Positions 53,175-60,897 of a stretch of DNA of 64,000 bases are shown here, piece by piece. The stretch's first letter is position 1, and each line of letters starts with the position of its first letter. Below the pieces are notes generated by a model. The model saw nothing but the letters and a program-made list of their open reading frames with translations. It had not been told where the DNA came from and did no database searches. Location of the stretch: positions 1,054,001-1,118,000 of the forward strand of contig CAVYAT010000007.1 of assembly GCA_963766605.1 (NCBI GenBank), given 5' to 3'. A program made the translations under genes and the position numbers. This DNA comes from AC-49 sp963766605 (GTDB lineage Bacteria > Actinomycetota > Thermoleophilia > Solirubrobacterales > Solirubrobacteraceae).

Positions 53175-53511
53175 GGGCGAGCGCGAGCGGCCCGACCGGG
53201 GCGTCGGTGACGCTGACCCGCGTGCCGTCGAACACCGGCTCGAGCGTGAAGATCACGCGCCGGCCCGGTGACTCCGGGATGCCGTCGGCATCGACCGGCC
53301 ACCACCACAGCGCGAGGCGCTGTTCCTCACAGACCTCCTCGACAAGGCAGCGGCGCTCGCTGCCGTCGGGCATCGTCAGCACGCCGCAGCCGCCCTCCCG
53401 CAGATCGACGTCGGCCTCGTCGGCGAGCCACGCGCCGGGGTCAAGCACGGCGTCCCAGGCCTCCTCGACGGAGACGGGGAGCACGATGTCCTGCTCGATA
53501 GGCAACTCCAT
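53167..53511 (-). CDS. SRPBCC/AHSA1-type ligand-binding protein (114 aa)
   Basis: START-like fold of the AHSA1 group: EQDIVLPVSVEEAWDAVLDPGAWLADEADVDL, VEEVCEEQRLALWWWPVD, and RVIFTLEPVFDGTRVSVTD. The helix-grip cavity would bind a hydrophobic ligand. It is upstream of and overlaps an ArsR regulator, a common pairing of unknown ligand. ATG at 53511 lies within the first GCAAC-N6-GTTGC dyad, so the regulator could block its own transcript. Confidence 0.85.
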   Translation of the reverse strand: MELPIEQDIVLPVSVEEAWDAVLDPGAWLADEADVDLREGGCGVLTMPDGSERRCLVEEVCEEQRLALWWWPVDADGIPESPGRRVIFTLEPVFDGTRVSVTDAPVGPLALAHA

Positions 53512-53517
53512 GGTTGC
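53502..53517. promoter_or_regulatory. ArsR operator dyad O1
   Basis: GCAAC-TCCATG-GTTGC, a perfect 5-bp inverted repeat, spans the start codon of the SRPBCC gene. It has the same arms and spacing as the dyad at 53540-53555. Binding by the co-encoded ArsR protein is inferred. Confidence 0.6.
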
Positions 53518-53539
53518 GCATGATAGCGTGTCTGGAAAC

Positions 53540-53555
53540 GCAACCAAGGAGTTGC
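53540..53555. promoter_or_regulatory. ArsR operator dyad O2, covering the clpP ribosome site
   Basis: GCAAC-CAAGGA-GTTGC repeats O1 exactly in arms and spacing, 38 bp away. The clpP Shine-Dalgarno AAGGAG (53546-53551) lies inside it, and the clpP ATG is at 53563. Hence a regulator here could affect clpP as well as the SRPBCC-ArsR unit. Confidence 0.6.
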
Positions 53556-53562
53556 ACGACAC

Positions 53563-54165
53563 ATGCTCATCCCGATGGTCATCCAGTCCGACGGGCGCCA
53601 GGAGCGCTCGTTCGACATCTACAGCCGGCTGCTCGACGAGCGCATCATCTTTCTCGGGCAGGCGATCGACGATCAGGTCGCCAACCTCGTCGTCGCCCAG
53701 CTTCTGCACCTCGCCGCAGCCGACGAGAAGGCCGACATCTCCCTGTACGTCAACTCGCCCGGCGGCGTCGTCTACGCCGGCATGGCGATCTACGACACTA
53801 TGCAGTTCATCGCTCCCGACGTGCGCACGATCTGCTGCGGGGTCGCGATGTCGATGGGCGCGCTGATCCTCGCGGGAGGCGCACCGGGCAAACGCTGCAG
53901 TCTGCCCAACGGGCGGATCCTCATCCACCAGCCCAGCGGCGGCTTCCAGGGCCAGGCGACCGACATCGAGATCCACGCCCGCGAGACGATCGCGCTCCGC
54001 GAGCTGCTCGACGAGAAGTACGCCCATCACACCGGGCGCACCGCGGAGGAGGTCCGCCACGACATGGAGCGCGACAACTTCATGACGCCGGCCCAGGCCC
54101 GCGACTACGGACTGATCGACAGCATCATCCAGCCCGCCGACAGGAGCGTTACCGTCGCGGCGTGA
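53563..54165 (+). CDS. clpP: ATP-dependent Clp protease proteolytic subunit (200 aa)
   Basis: Serine peptidase of the ClpP tetradecamer. DERIIFLGQAIDDQVANLVVAQLLHLAAAD and LYVNSPGGVVYAGMAIYDTMQF are standard. The catalytic Ser is in GVAMSMGALIL (the usual form is AASMGA), the His in ILIHQPSGGFQG, and the Asp in the DNFMTPAQARDYGLID region. The N-terminus is short, MLIPMVIQSDGRQERSFDIYSRLL, as in ClpP proteins that need little processing. Start ATG follows AAGGAG. The TMEM175 gene overlaps its stop by GTGA. The chaperone subunit is outside the window; clpS is at 62530. Confidence 0.94.
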   Translation: MLIPMVIQSDGRQERSFDIYSRLLDERIIFLGQAIDDQVANLVVAQLLHLAAADEKADISLYVNSPGGVVYAGMAIYDTMQFIAPDVRTICCGVAMSMGALILAGGAPGKRCSLPNGRILIHQPSGGFQGQATDIEIHARETIALRELLDEKYAHHTGRTAEEVRHDMERDNFMTPAQARDYGLIDSIIQPADRSVTVAA

Positions 54166-54755
54166 CGACCGACCGGATGGAGGCGTTCAGCGACGGCGTG
54201 TTCGCGATCGCCATCACCCTGCTGATCCTCGAGATCCCGAAGATCCACGGCTCGACCCACCTGGCGCGCCAGCTCGGCGACAACTGGCGCGAGTACGTCA
54301 CCTACCTCGTGAGCTTCCTGACGATCGGGATCATCTGGGTCAACCACCACGCCGCGCTGCTCAACGTCCGCCGCGCCGACCGCACGCTGTTGTTCCTCAA
54401 TCTGCTGCTGCTCCTGTTCGTCTCGGCGATCCCGTACCCGACGGGGCTGCTCGGCGAGCATCTGCACGGCAAGGACGCCGACGTTGCGGCTGCCGTCTAC
54501 GCGGCCACGCTGCTCGGCATGGGGCTGAGCTTCCTGGCGCTCAACCTGCACATCGTGCGCCAGCGCCTGCACCACGATCACGTCACTCCCGAGGCCGCGC
54601 GGCGCTCGATCAGGCGCAACATGGTCGGTCAGTTCCCGTACGTGATCGCGGTCGTCGCGGCGTTCTACAGTCCGCCGGTGAGTCTCGCGATCTGCGGCGC
54701 GGTCGCCGTCTTCTACATCTTCCCCTACGGCGTGCCGGATTCCCCGATTGGTTGA
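54162..54755 (+). CDS. TMEM175-family (DUF1211) potassium channel (197 aa)
   Basis: The defining RxxxFSDGVFAIAITLL motif is at residues 5-22 (DRMEAFSDGVFAIAITLLILEI). About six hydrophobic helices follow, with a conserved WVNHHAAL segment after helix 3. Bacterial TMEM175 proteins form homotetrameric K+ channels. GTG at 54162 overlaps the clpP stop (GTGA). The 3' end overlaps a decayed DUF6159 gene. Confidence 0.9.
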   Translation: MTTDRMEAFSDGVFAIAITLLILEIPKIHGSTHLARQLGDNWREYVTYLVSFLTIGIIWVNHHAALLNVRRADRTLLFLNLLLLLFVSAIPYPTGLLGEHLHGKDADVAAAVYAATLLGMGLSFLALNLHIVRQRLHHDHVTPEAARRSIRRNMVGQFPYVIAVVAAFYSPPVSLAICGAVAVFYIFPYGVPDSPIG

Positions 54756-55285
54756 CACCTCTCAAGTGATCGGCGACATCTTCGTATGGGCGGTGATCGC
54801 GTGGCTGGTCGGCGTCGTGTTGCGCGCGCTGATCGACCGGATCCCGATGGGCGGGCGGCTGCTTTCGTTCCTCGTCGGCCTCGCGTGGGCGATCGCGACG
54901 TTCTTCGCGATTGCGGTCCTGACGTTCGAGGGTGCCAGTGGCGGCGAGGCGGCCAAAGCGCTCCGCCCAGCTCGTGCGCCAGCGCTGGGGCGAGCAGATC
55001 TCGGGCACCGTGATCATCACGGCGTGGTTCGGGGTGGCGATGCTCGGCGTCGCGGGCTGGTGGTTCGTCGGCTTCATGGCGTTGGCCTCCAGTCCGGCCG
55101 TCGGCGGCCTGATGCTGATCGGCGGGCTCGTGGCGCTGGTCGGCCTGATCGCGCTCAACGGCGCCGTGCGCTCGGTGTTCTCGGTCGCGCTGTACCGCTA
55201 CGCGCGCGATGGCGAGGCGATCGGCGGCTTCCTGCCGCCGGACCTGGCCAGCCCGTTCGTGCCCAGGCGCGGCAACCGCAGCTAG
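54748..55285 (+). pseudogene. DUF6159 membrane protein remnant: 5' truncated and frameshifted
   Basis: Two adjoining open frames together encode the C-terminal half of a DUF6159-type membrane protein. Frame A (from 54748) gives WAVIAWLVGVVLRALID, RLLSFLVGLAWAIATFFAI and LTFEGASGGEAAK. Frame B (to 55285) continues with RSAQLVRQRWGEQISGT, two more helices and the ending SVALYRYARDGE. They join at the AAA at 54955-54957: one extra A explains the shift. Family members have about 100 further N-terminal residues, absent here because the reading begins inside the TMEM175 stop region. So the gene has lost its 5' part and its frame. Confidence 0.75.
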
Positions 55286-55824
55286 TGCCGGCCGTCGGCT
55301 GCCGCGGGCGGCCGTGACTCCTCGGCCAGCGACGTGATCGACAGGTGGCCGCGGGCGGCCGCCTCGAGCACCTCGGTCGCCTCCTCCTGTGAGCGCGCGT
55401 AGAGCTCGACGAGCAGGTGGACGACGATCCGGTTGTCGTCCTCGTGCTTGTGGAAGCGCACGTGGGTGAAGAACTCGCGCGTGCCGTGGTCGCCGAACGC
55501 CGCATAGCTCAACGCGTCGCCCGCGTCGGGGCCCGAGCAGGTCTCGACCTCGTCGGCGTCGACGTCGACCGTGCACGAGGCGACCCACGGCGTACCGGCA
55601 ATCATCCGCTCCCAGCGGTCCTCGATCGGCTCGACGCGCCCATTGGAGAAGCCGAGGTGCGGCTGGTCGTGCATACACTCCAGGCACTGGACGACGGCTT
55701 CCTGGAGCTCGTCGACGACATCGGCGCGCTCACCCGTCTCCGGGTTGATCCGGTGGATGCCCTCGTAGTGCACCTGCACCTCGAGGTCCTGGGACCAGCA
55801 GCGGTAACAGCGCAGCCATGGCAT
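55282..55824 (-). CDS. Unknown zinc-ribbon-like protein (180 aa)
   Basis: The start at 55824 (MPWLRCYRCWSQ) is preferred over an ATG 15 nt upstream because GGAGG lies 5 nt before it. CYRC (residues 6-9) and CLEC (around 47-50) would form a zinc ribbon. The central part has acidic blocks (DVDADEVETCSGPDAGDA), and the C-terminal half looks like an alpha/beta domain (REFFTHVRFHKHEDDNRIVVHLLVELYARSQEEATEVLEAA). Family not recognised. The stop overlaps that of the DUF6159 remnant (CTAG). Confidence 0.7.
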   Translation of the reverse strand: MPWLRCYRCWSQDLEVQVHYEGIHRINPETGERADVVDELQEAVVQCLECMHDQPHLGFSNGRVEPIEDRWERMIAGTPWVASCTVDVDADEVETCSGPDAGDALSYAAFGDHGTREFFTHVRFHKHEDDNRIVVHLLVELYARSQEEATEVLEAAARGHLSITSLAEESRPPAAADGRH

Positions 55825-55872
55825 CGACGCCTCCATCACTACATCGTACGGCGCGGCCGAGCCCCGACCGGC

Positions 55873-57642
55873 TCAGCCGAACGTGAACGAGTAGCCCTGC
55901 ACGCCCGGTGCGGCGAGCAGCGTCAGGACGTGGCCGTCGTCGCCGCCGGGCAGCGAGATCACCGAGTACAGGCGCTGGCGGCTCACCGTCAGCACGCCGT
56001 GGTGGACGTCGGCGCCCGCCTCGGAGGCCGGGATCGGCTTGCCGTCGAGCAGCACCTCCACCGCGTGAGGCTTGCCGTCGCCTGTGCCGAGCACGACATA
56101 CGTGTTCTTCGCGAACACATTGGCGTCGAGCCGCGCGCCGGCGCCGGCGGTCGCGCTCTGGGCCTTGCGGTTGATGGTCCACACGCCCGAGTACTGGAAC
56201 TCGCTCTCGCCCGGCGCCGACTGCGGCGGGCCGTAGTTGTGGCGGCCGTAGACCTGCTGCGGGAAGTTGGCCGAGCGCCCGGGCTCGCCGAGATACGTCT
56301 CGGGCGTTGCGACCTGCGTCGGGTCGATCACGTCGCGCGGCTTGGCGTCGCCGCCGAGCTTCGTCGCGCCGCGCTCGGCCAGCAGCTCGCGGATCTGGTG
56401 TTCCAGCGTGCCGTAGTCGCCCTCGCCGGCGTGGTAGGCACGGACGCGGCCCTGGGCGTCGATCAGATAGTCGGCCGGCCAGAACTCGTTCTGGTAGGCG
56501 TCCCAGGTCGCCAGGTGGTTGTCCTGGACGACCGGGTAGTGGATGCCGTCGGTCGCGATCGCGTGCTTCACGTTGCCCGCGTTCTGCTCGAACGTGAACT
56601 CGGGCGAGTGGACGCCGACGATCGTCAGGCCCTTGGAGCGGTACTTCATGTCCCACGCCTCGAGGTAGGGCAGCGTGCGGATGCAGTTGATGCACGTGTA
56701 GGTCCAGAAGTCGACGAGCACGACATGGCCGCGCAGGCCCTGCATCGTCAGCGGCCGGTCGCCCGGGGTGTTGAACCAGTCCTGATTGCCGGTGAAGTTC
56801 GGCGCGCGGCCCAGGACCGGCAGGCTCGACTTCTTTGTCGTCGGCGGATCGGTCGCGGCCGCCCGGTCCGCGCGCGCCTGGGCGTTGGCGAAGCGCGAGT
56901 TGCGGTGCAGGTCGCTGGCGATGCGGTTCTCGACCGAGTGGCTGGTCTCCAGGGCCGAGGCGATGTTCACCGACGGCGCGTGAATGAAGATCGACTGCTC
57001 GAGGTCGACGTCGAGGTTGGCGACCATGATCAAGGCCGTCGCCACCAGCACGCCGCCGAGGATCCGCTGGATCCGCACGCCGCCGAACGCCGTGCGCGCG
57101 CGGTCCAGCAGCTTGCGCCCGCCGAGCGACAGCCCGAGCAGTACGAGCGCCGTGCCGGCCGAATAGGCGATCGCGATCAGCAGCGAGCGCAGCGTCGTAT
57201 GCGTCGACGCGCTGATCGAGATGATCGCGCCGAGGATCGGGCCGGTGCACGGCGCGTAGACGAAGCCGAGCGCGCCCCCGACGAGGATCCCCGACCAGAA
57301 CCCGTCGCCACGTGACCGCGGGCCCATCCGCGACAACCCGGCCAGCGGTCGCTCGAGGCGCTCGGCGAGGCTCGGGACGAGCAGCACGATGCCGAAGCCC
57401 AGGACGATCGCGATCGAGATGTCGCGCAGCGTCGAGCTGCCGAGCCCGACGCCCTTGACCGCCGAGGCGAGCACGGTGATCGAGAAGGTGAACGTGATCG
57501 CCAGTCCGACCACCACGCCGACCGGCCGGCGGCGCCCGCCGGTCCCCGTGCTCGACAGCAGCGCGGGCAGCACCGGGAGCACGCACGGGCTCAGTGCGGC
57601 TCCGATTCCAGCGGCGAACGCGACCAGCAGAAGGACGACCAT
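55873..57642 (-). CDS. dipZ: DipZ-type CcdA/thioredoxin fusion (589 aa)
   Basis: Thiol-redox protein moving reductant from the cytoplasm across the membrane. The N-terminal CcdA/DsbD part (about 1-220) has the two membrane Cys in ALSPCVLPVLPALL and FVYAPCTGPILG. After a linker with many charged residues comes a TlpA/redoxin domain (about 285-420) with VLVDFWTYTCINCIRTLPYLEAW. A C-terminal beta domain (about 430-589) is as in mycobacterial DipZ. The CINC pair is intact. Length is slightly shorter than the mycobacterial protein. It probably serves cytochrome c maturation or disulphide repair in exported proteins. Confidence 0.9.
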   Translation of the reverse strand: MVVLLLVAFAAGIGAALSPCVLPVLPALLSSTGTGGRRRPVGVVVGLAITFTFSITVLASAVKGVGLGSSTLRDISIAIVLGFGIVLLVPSLAERLERPLAGLSRMGPRSRGDGFWSGILVGGALGFVYAPCTGPILGAIISISASTHTTLRSLLIAIAYSAGTALVLLGLSLGGRKLLDRARTAFGGVRIQRILGGVLVATALIMVANLDVDLEQSIFIHAPSVNIASALETSHSVENRIASDLHRNSRFANAQARADRAAATDPPTTKKSSLPVLGRAPNFTGNQDWFNTPGDRPLTMQGLRGHVVLVDFWTYTCINCIRTLPYLEAWDMKYRSKGLTIVGVHSPEFTFEQNAGNVKHAIATDGIHYPVVQDNHLATWDAYQNEFWPADYLIDAQGRVRAYHAGEGDYGTLEHQIRELLAERGATKLGGDAKPRDVIDPTQVATPETYLGEPGRSANFPQQVYGRHNYGPPQSAPGESEFQYSGVWTINRKAQSATAGAGARLDANVFAKNTYVVLGTGDGKPHAVEVLLDGKPIPASEAGADVHHGVLTVSRQRLYSVISLPGGDDGHVLTLLAAPGVQGYSFTFG

Positions 57643-57716
57643 GAGCGCCCATTGTCCGTCACGACCCCGTCGTGTTACGCCGGTTGGCGCACACGCGCTG
57701 GACGGTTAACGCAGGC

Positions 57717-58709
57717 TCAACCGCCGATGGCCGACATCGGACGTTCCGGCTGCACGAAGCCCGGCTCGTTGACGTGGTGCTTGAGCTCCTTGCGCCAGAC
57801 CGCGTCGCGGATGATCTGCTCGAGCTCCTCGTCGCCGACCCCGTCGCGCAGCGGGCCGCGCAGGTCGGTCTCGTGCAGCGAGAACAGGCAGGTGCGCAGT
57901 GAGCCCTCGGCGGTCAGGCGGATCCGGTTGCAGTCGCCGCAGAACGGCTCGGACACGGGGTTGACGAAGCCGATCCGCCCGGCGCCGTCGGCGAAACGCC
58001 ACGTGCGCGCCGTCGAGGACGGCTCGCGCGGTTCGGCCACCAGCTCGTACTCGGCCGCGACGAGCTCACGGATCTCCTCGCCAGTCAGGACGCTGTCGGG
58101 CGTCCACGTGTGGCCGGCATCGAGCGGCATGAACTCGATGAAGCGGACCTCGAACGGGTGCTCGCGGGCGAAGCGCGCGAACGGAAGCACCTCGTCCTCG
58201 GTGAAGCCGCGGATGCCGACGGCGTTGACCTTGACATGGATCGACGGATGGCGCGCGAGCGCATGCAGCCCCTCGAGCACCTGGGGAAGGGCGTCGCGGC
58301 GCGTCATCTGGAAGAAGCGGTCGCGCTGGAGCGAGTCGATCGAGACGTTGAAGCGCCGCACGCCCGCGGCGACGAGCGCGTCGGCGTCGCGCGCGAGCAG
58401 GTAGCCGTTGGTCGTCACGCTGAGGTCATGGAGCTCGGGGATCGCGGCCAACCGGGCGGCCAGGGCCGGGAAGTCGCGACGCACGAGCGGCTCGCCGCCG
58501 GTCAGGCGCATGTCGCAGACGCCCATCTCGGCCAGCAGCCGTGCGACCCGCTCGATCTCCTCGAAGGTCAGGATCTCGGAGCGGTCCAGCCATGCCAGCC
58601 CCTCGGCCGGCATGCAGTACTGACAGCGGAAATTGCAGCGGTCGGTGACCGACACCCGGACGTCGCCGATCCGCCGGCCGTGCCCGTCGTAGAGCGGTTC
58701 GCGCTGCAT
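57717..58709 (-). CDS. moaA: GTP 3',8-cyclase MoaA (330 aa)
   Basis: Radical-SAM enzyme of molybdenum cofactor synthesis. The N-terminal cluster site is TDRCNFRCQYCMPAEG, the SAM-binding part RLTGGEPLVRRDF, and the C-terminal second cluster CGDCNRIRLTAEGSLRTC. The protein ends in SAIGG, with the Gly-Gly tail needed in MoaA. Minus-strand TAGACT (58721-58716) lies 6 nt before the ATG, suggesting a leaderless start. moaC and other cofactor genes are not in the window. Confidence 0.95.
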   Translation of the reverse strand: MQREPLYDGHGRRIGDVRVSVTDRCNFRCQYCMPAEGLAWLDRSEILTFEEIERVARLLAEMGVCDMRLTGGEPLVRRDFPALAARLAAIPELHDLSVTTNGYLLARDADALVAAGVRRFNVSIDSLQRDRFFQMTRRDALPQVLEGLHALARHPSIHVKVNAVGIRGFTEDEVLPFARFAREHPFEVRFIEFMPLDAGHTWTPDSVLTGEEIRELVAAEYELVAEPREPSSTARTWRFADGAGRIGFVNPVSEPFCGDCNRIRLTAEGSLRTCLFSLHETDLRGPLRDGVGDEELEQIIRDAVWRKELKHHVNEPGFVQPERPMSAIGG

Positions 58710-58732
58710 GTATGCAGTCTACGGGGCGCCGC

Positions 58733-58891
58733 TCAGCGCTTGACGAGCACGAACACGACGGCCAGCGCGAACGCGATCTGGCCGAACGACAGCGCGATCC
58801 CGAGATTGTCGGCGCCGAGCAGGCCGGCCAGCGCGGTCGCGGCCACGAAGGCCCCGAAGATCAGTGCGAGGTCGACCCAGCGGGGGCTCAC
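58733..58891 (-). CDS. Small two-helix membrane protein coupled to ecm (52 aa)
   Basis: GTG at 58891 overlaps the ecm stop (GTGA at 58888-58891). The peptide has two hydrophobic helices (WVDLALIFGAFVAATALAGLL and GIALSFGQIAFALAVVFVL) joined by GADNL, ending in VKR. No family is known. Exact overlap with ecm argues that it is translated. It could be a hypothetical subunit or simply a small membrane protein. Confidence 0.6.
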   Translation of the reverse strand: MSPRWVDLALIFGAFVAATALAGLLGADNLGIALSFGQIAFALAVVFVLVKR

Positions 58892-60873
58892 GCGGGCGCG
58901 GCGAGACCGTTGCGCTCGGCGACCAGGGCGACGATGTCGCCGAGACTGCGCGTGAACGAGTAGTCCTTCGGCGTGTAGACGGCGGCGACGCCGGCGTCCT
59001 TCAGGGCGCGGGCGTCGGCGTCGGGGATGATCCCGCCGACGACGACCGGGACCTCGACGCCGCGCTGCGACAGCGCGTCGATCACGGCGGGGATCAGCTC
59101 GAGGTGCGAGCCCGACAGGATCGACAGCCCGATCACGTCGACGTCCTCCTCCAGCGCCGACTCGGCGATCTGTTCGGGCGACAGCCGGATTCCGTCGTAG
59201 ACGACCTCCATGCCGGCGTCGCGGGCCCGGACGGCGAGCTGCTCTGCGCCGTTGGAGTGCCCGTCGAGCCCCGGCTTGCCGACGAGGATCTTCATCCGCC
59301 CGCCGAGCGCGGCGCTGACGCGGTCGACGTCGGCTCGCAGGCGCGCCATCTCTTCGGTGGCGGCTCCGTGCAGAGCGCCGCCGACCCCGGTGGGGGCCCG
59401 GTATTCGCCGAACACGTCGCGCAGCGTCGCCGACCATTCGCCGGTCGTGACGCCGGCCGCCGCGGCGGTGATCGTCGCCTCCATGATGTTCACCGAGTCG
59501 TCGGCGGCCGCCGCGGCGAGCGCCGCCAGCGCGGCCTCGACCGCCGGCTGATCGCGCGACGCGCGCCATTGCCTGACCGCCTCGGCCTGCTCGGCCTCGA
59601 GCGCAGCGTCGAGCACGAGGATCCCGCCATCCCCGTCGGCGGTCAGCGGCGAGTCCTCGGTCTCCGTGAAGTGGTTGACGCCGACGATCGTCTGCTCGCC
59701 CGACTCGATTCGGGCCAGCCGCGCGCTGTGGGCCTCGACGACCGCCGCCTTCATGTAGTCGACCGCCGCGACCGCACCGCCGCTGCGCGCGACGGCCTCC
59801 ATCTCGACGCGCGCGCCGGCGATCATCTCCTCGACGAGCCCGTTCATGACGTAGGAGCCCTCGAAGATGTCGGGGTACTCGAGCAGGTCGGTCTCGTAGG
59901 CCAGCACCTGCTGGATGCGCAGCGACCACTGCTGGTCCCACGACCGCGGCAGGCCGAGCGCCTCGTTCCATGCCGGAAGCTGGATCGCCCGTGCCCGGGC
60001 GCTGCGCCCGAGCGTCACGCCGAGCGCCTCGAGCACGATCCGCTGGACGTTGTTCTCCGGCTGGGATTCGGTCAGGCCGAGCGAGTTGACCTGCGTGCCG
60101 TAGCGGAAGCGCAGCGCGCGCTCGTCGGTCACGCCGTAGCGCTCACGGCCGATCTCCTCCCACAGGATCGACATCGCGCGCAGCTTCGCGTGCTCCTCGA
60201 CGAACCGCACGCCGGCGTCGACGAAGAACGAGATGCGGCCGAACACGCGCGTCATGAGCGATTCGTCGACTCGGTCGCGGACCGCGTCGAGGACGGCGAT
60301 CGCGTTGCTCATCCCGTAGGCGATCTCCTGCACCGGTGTCGCCCCGGCCTCCTGGAGGTGGTAGGGGCAGACGTTGATCGGGTTCCACGCCGGGACATGC
60401 TCGACGGTGTAGGCGACCATGTCGGCGGTCAGACGCATCGACGGCCCCGGCGGGAACGCGTACGTGCCGCGGGCCAGGAACTCCTTGAGGATGTCGTTCT
60501 GGGTCGTCCCCTGGAGCTTTGACTCGTCGACGCCGTTCTCGCGCGCGACGACGATGTACAGCGCCAGCAGCCACGCCGCCGTCGCGTTGATCGTCATCGA
60601 CGTGTTCATCTCGCTCAACGGGATGCCGTCCATCAGCGCGTGCATGTCGCCCTTGTGGGCGATCGGCACGCCGACCTTGCCGACCTCTCCACGCGATCGC
60701 GGGTCGTCGGGGTCGTAGCCCGTCTGGGTTGGCAGGTCGAACGCGACCGACAGCCCGACCTGGCCCTTGGCGAGGTTGCGCCGGTACAGCTCGTTGGACG
60801 CCTTTGCCGTCGAGTGGCCCGCGTAGGTACGGATCAGCCACGGGGCGTCCGGCTCGGGCAGACGGTGCTCCAT
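58888..60873 (-). CDS. ecm: Ethylmalonyl-CoA mutase, MeaA type (661 aa)
   Basis: Adenosylcobalamin enzyme turning (2R)-ethylmalonyl-CoA into (2S)-methylsuccinyl-CoA. The signature text of the MeaA/Ecm subfamily is present: PWLIRTYAGHSTAKASNELY, SVAFDLPTQTGYDPDDPR, MNTSMTINATAAWLLALY, QGTTQNDILKEFLARGTY, PINVCPYHLQEAGATPVQE, and LPRSWDQQWSLRIQQVLAYE. The C-terminal cobalamin domain (about 525-655) has the lower-ligand motif DGHSNG. It is a single-chain protein, unlike the two-subunit methylmalonyl-CoA mutases. A minus-strand TACAAT ends 7 nt before the ATG, suggesting a leaderless transcript. A 52-codon membrane gene overlaps its stop. Confidence 0.92.
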   Translation of the reverse strand: MEHRLPEPDAPWLIRTYAGHSTAKASNELYRRNLAKGQVGLSVAFDLPTQTGYDPDDPRSRGEVGKVGVPIAHKGDMHALMDGIPLSEMNTSMTINATAAWLLALYIVVARENGVDESKLQGTTQNDILKEFLARGTYAFPPGPSMRLTADMVAYTVEHVPAWNPINVCPYHLQEAGATPVQEIAYGMSNAIAVLDAVRDRVDESLMTRVFGRISFFVDAGVRFVEEHAKLRAMSILWEEIGRERYGVTDERALRFRYGTQVNSLGLTESQPENNVQRIVLEALGVTLGRSARARAIQLPAWNEALGLPRSWDQQWSLRIQQVLAYETDLLEYPDIFEGSYVMNGLVEEMIAGARVEMEAVARSGGAVAAVDYMKAAVVEAHSARLARIESGEQTIVGVNHFTETEDSPLTADGDGGILVLDAALEAEQAEAVRQWRASRDQPAVEAALAALAAAAADDSVNIMEATITAAAAGVTTGEWSATLRDVFGEYRAPTGVGGALHGAATEEMARLRADVDRVSAALGGRMKILVGKPGLDGHSNGAEQLAVRARDAGMEVVYDGIRLSPEQIAESALEEDVDVIGLSILSGSHLELIPAVIDALSQRGVEVPVVVGGIIPDADARALKDAGVAAVYTPKDYSFTRSLGDIVALVAERNGLAAPA

Positions 60874-60880
60874 CGGTCCA

Positions 60881-60890
60881 ATTGTATGGT
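60881..60890. promoter_or_regulatory. Overlapping divergent -10 hexamers (ecm / methyltransferase)
   Basis: Minus-strand TACAAT (60886-60881) lies 7 nt before the ecm ATG at 60873. Plus-strand TATGGT (60885-60890) lies 7 nt before the methyltransferase GTG at 60898. The two elements share two bases, so the two promoters should compete. No ribosome sites are visible for either gene, consistent with leaderless starts. Confidence 0.5.
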
Positions 60891-60897
60891 GCGGGGA

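Noticed and set aside
58888..60873. Methylmalonyl-CoA mutase large subunit
   Set aside because: The DLPTQTGYDPD, MNTSMTINATA and WDQQWSLRIQQ segments are those of MeaA/Ecm, and it is a single chain of 661 residues.
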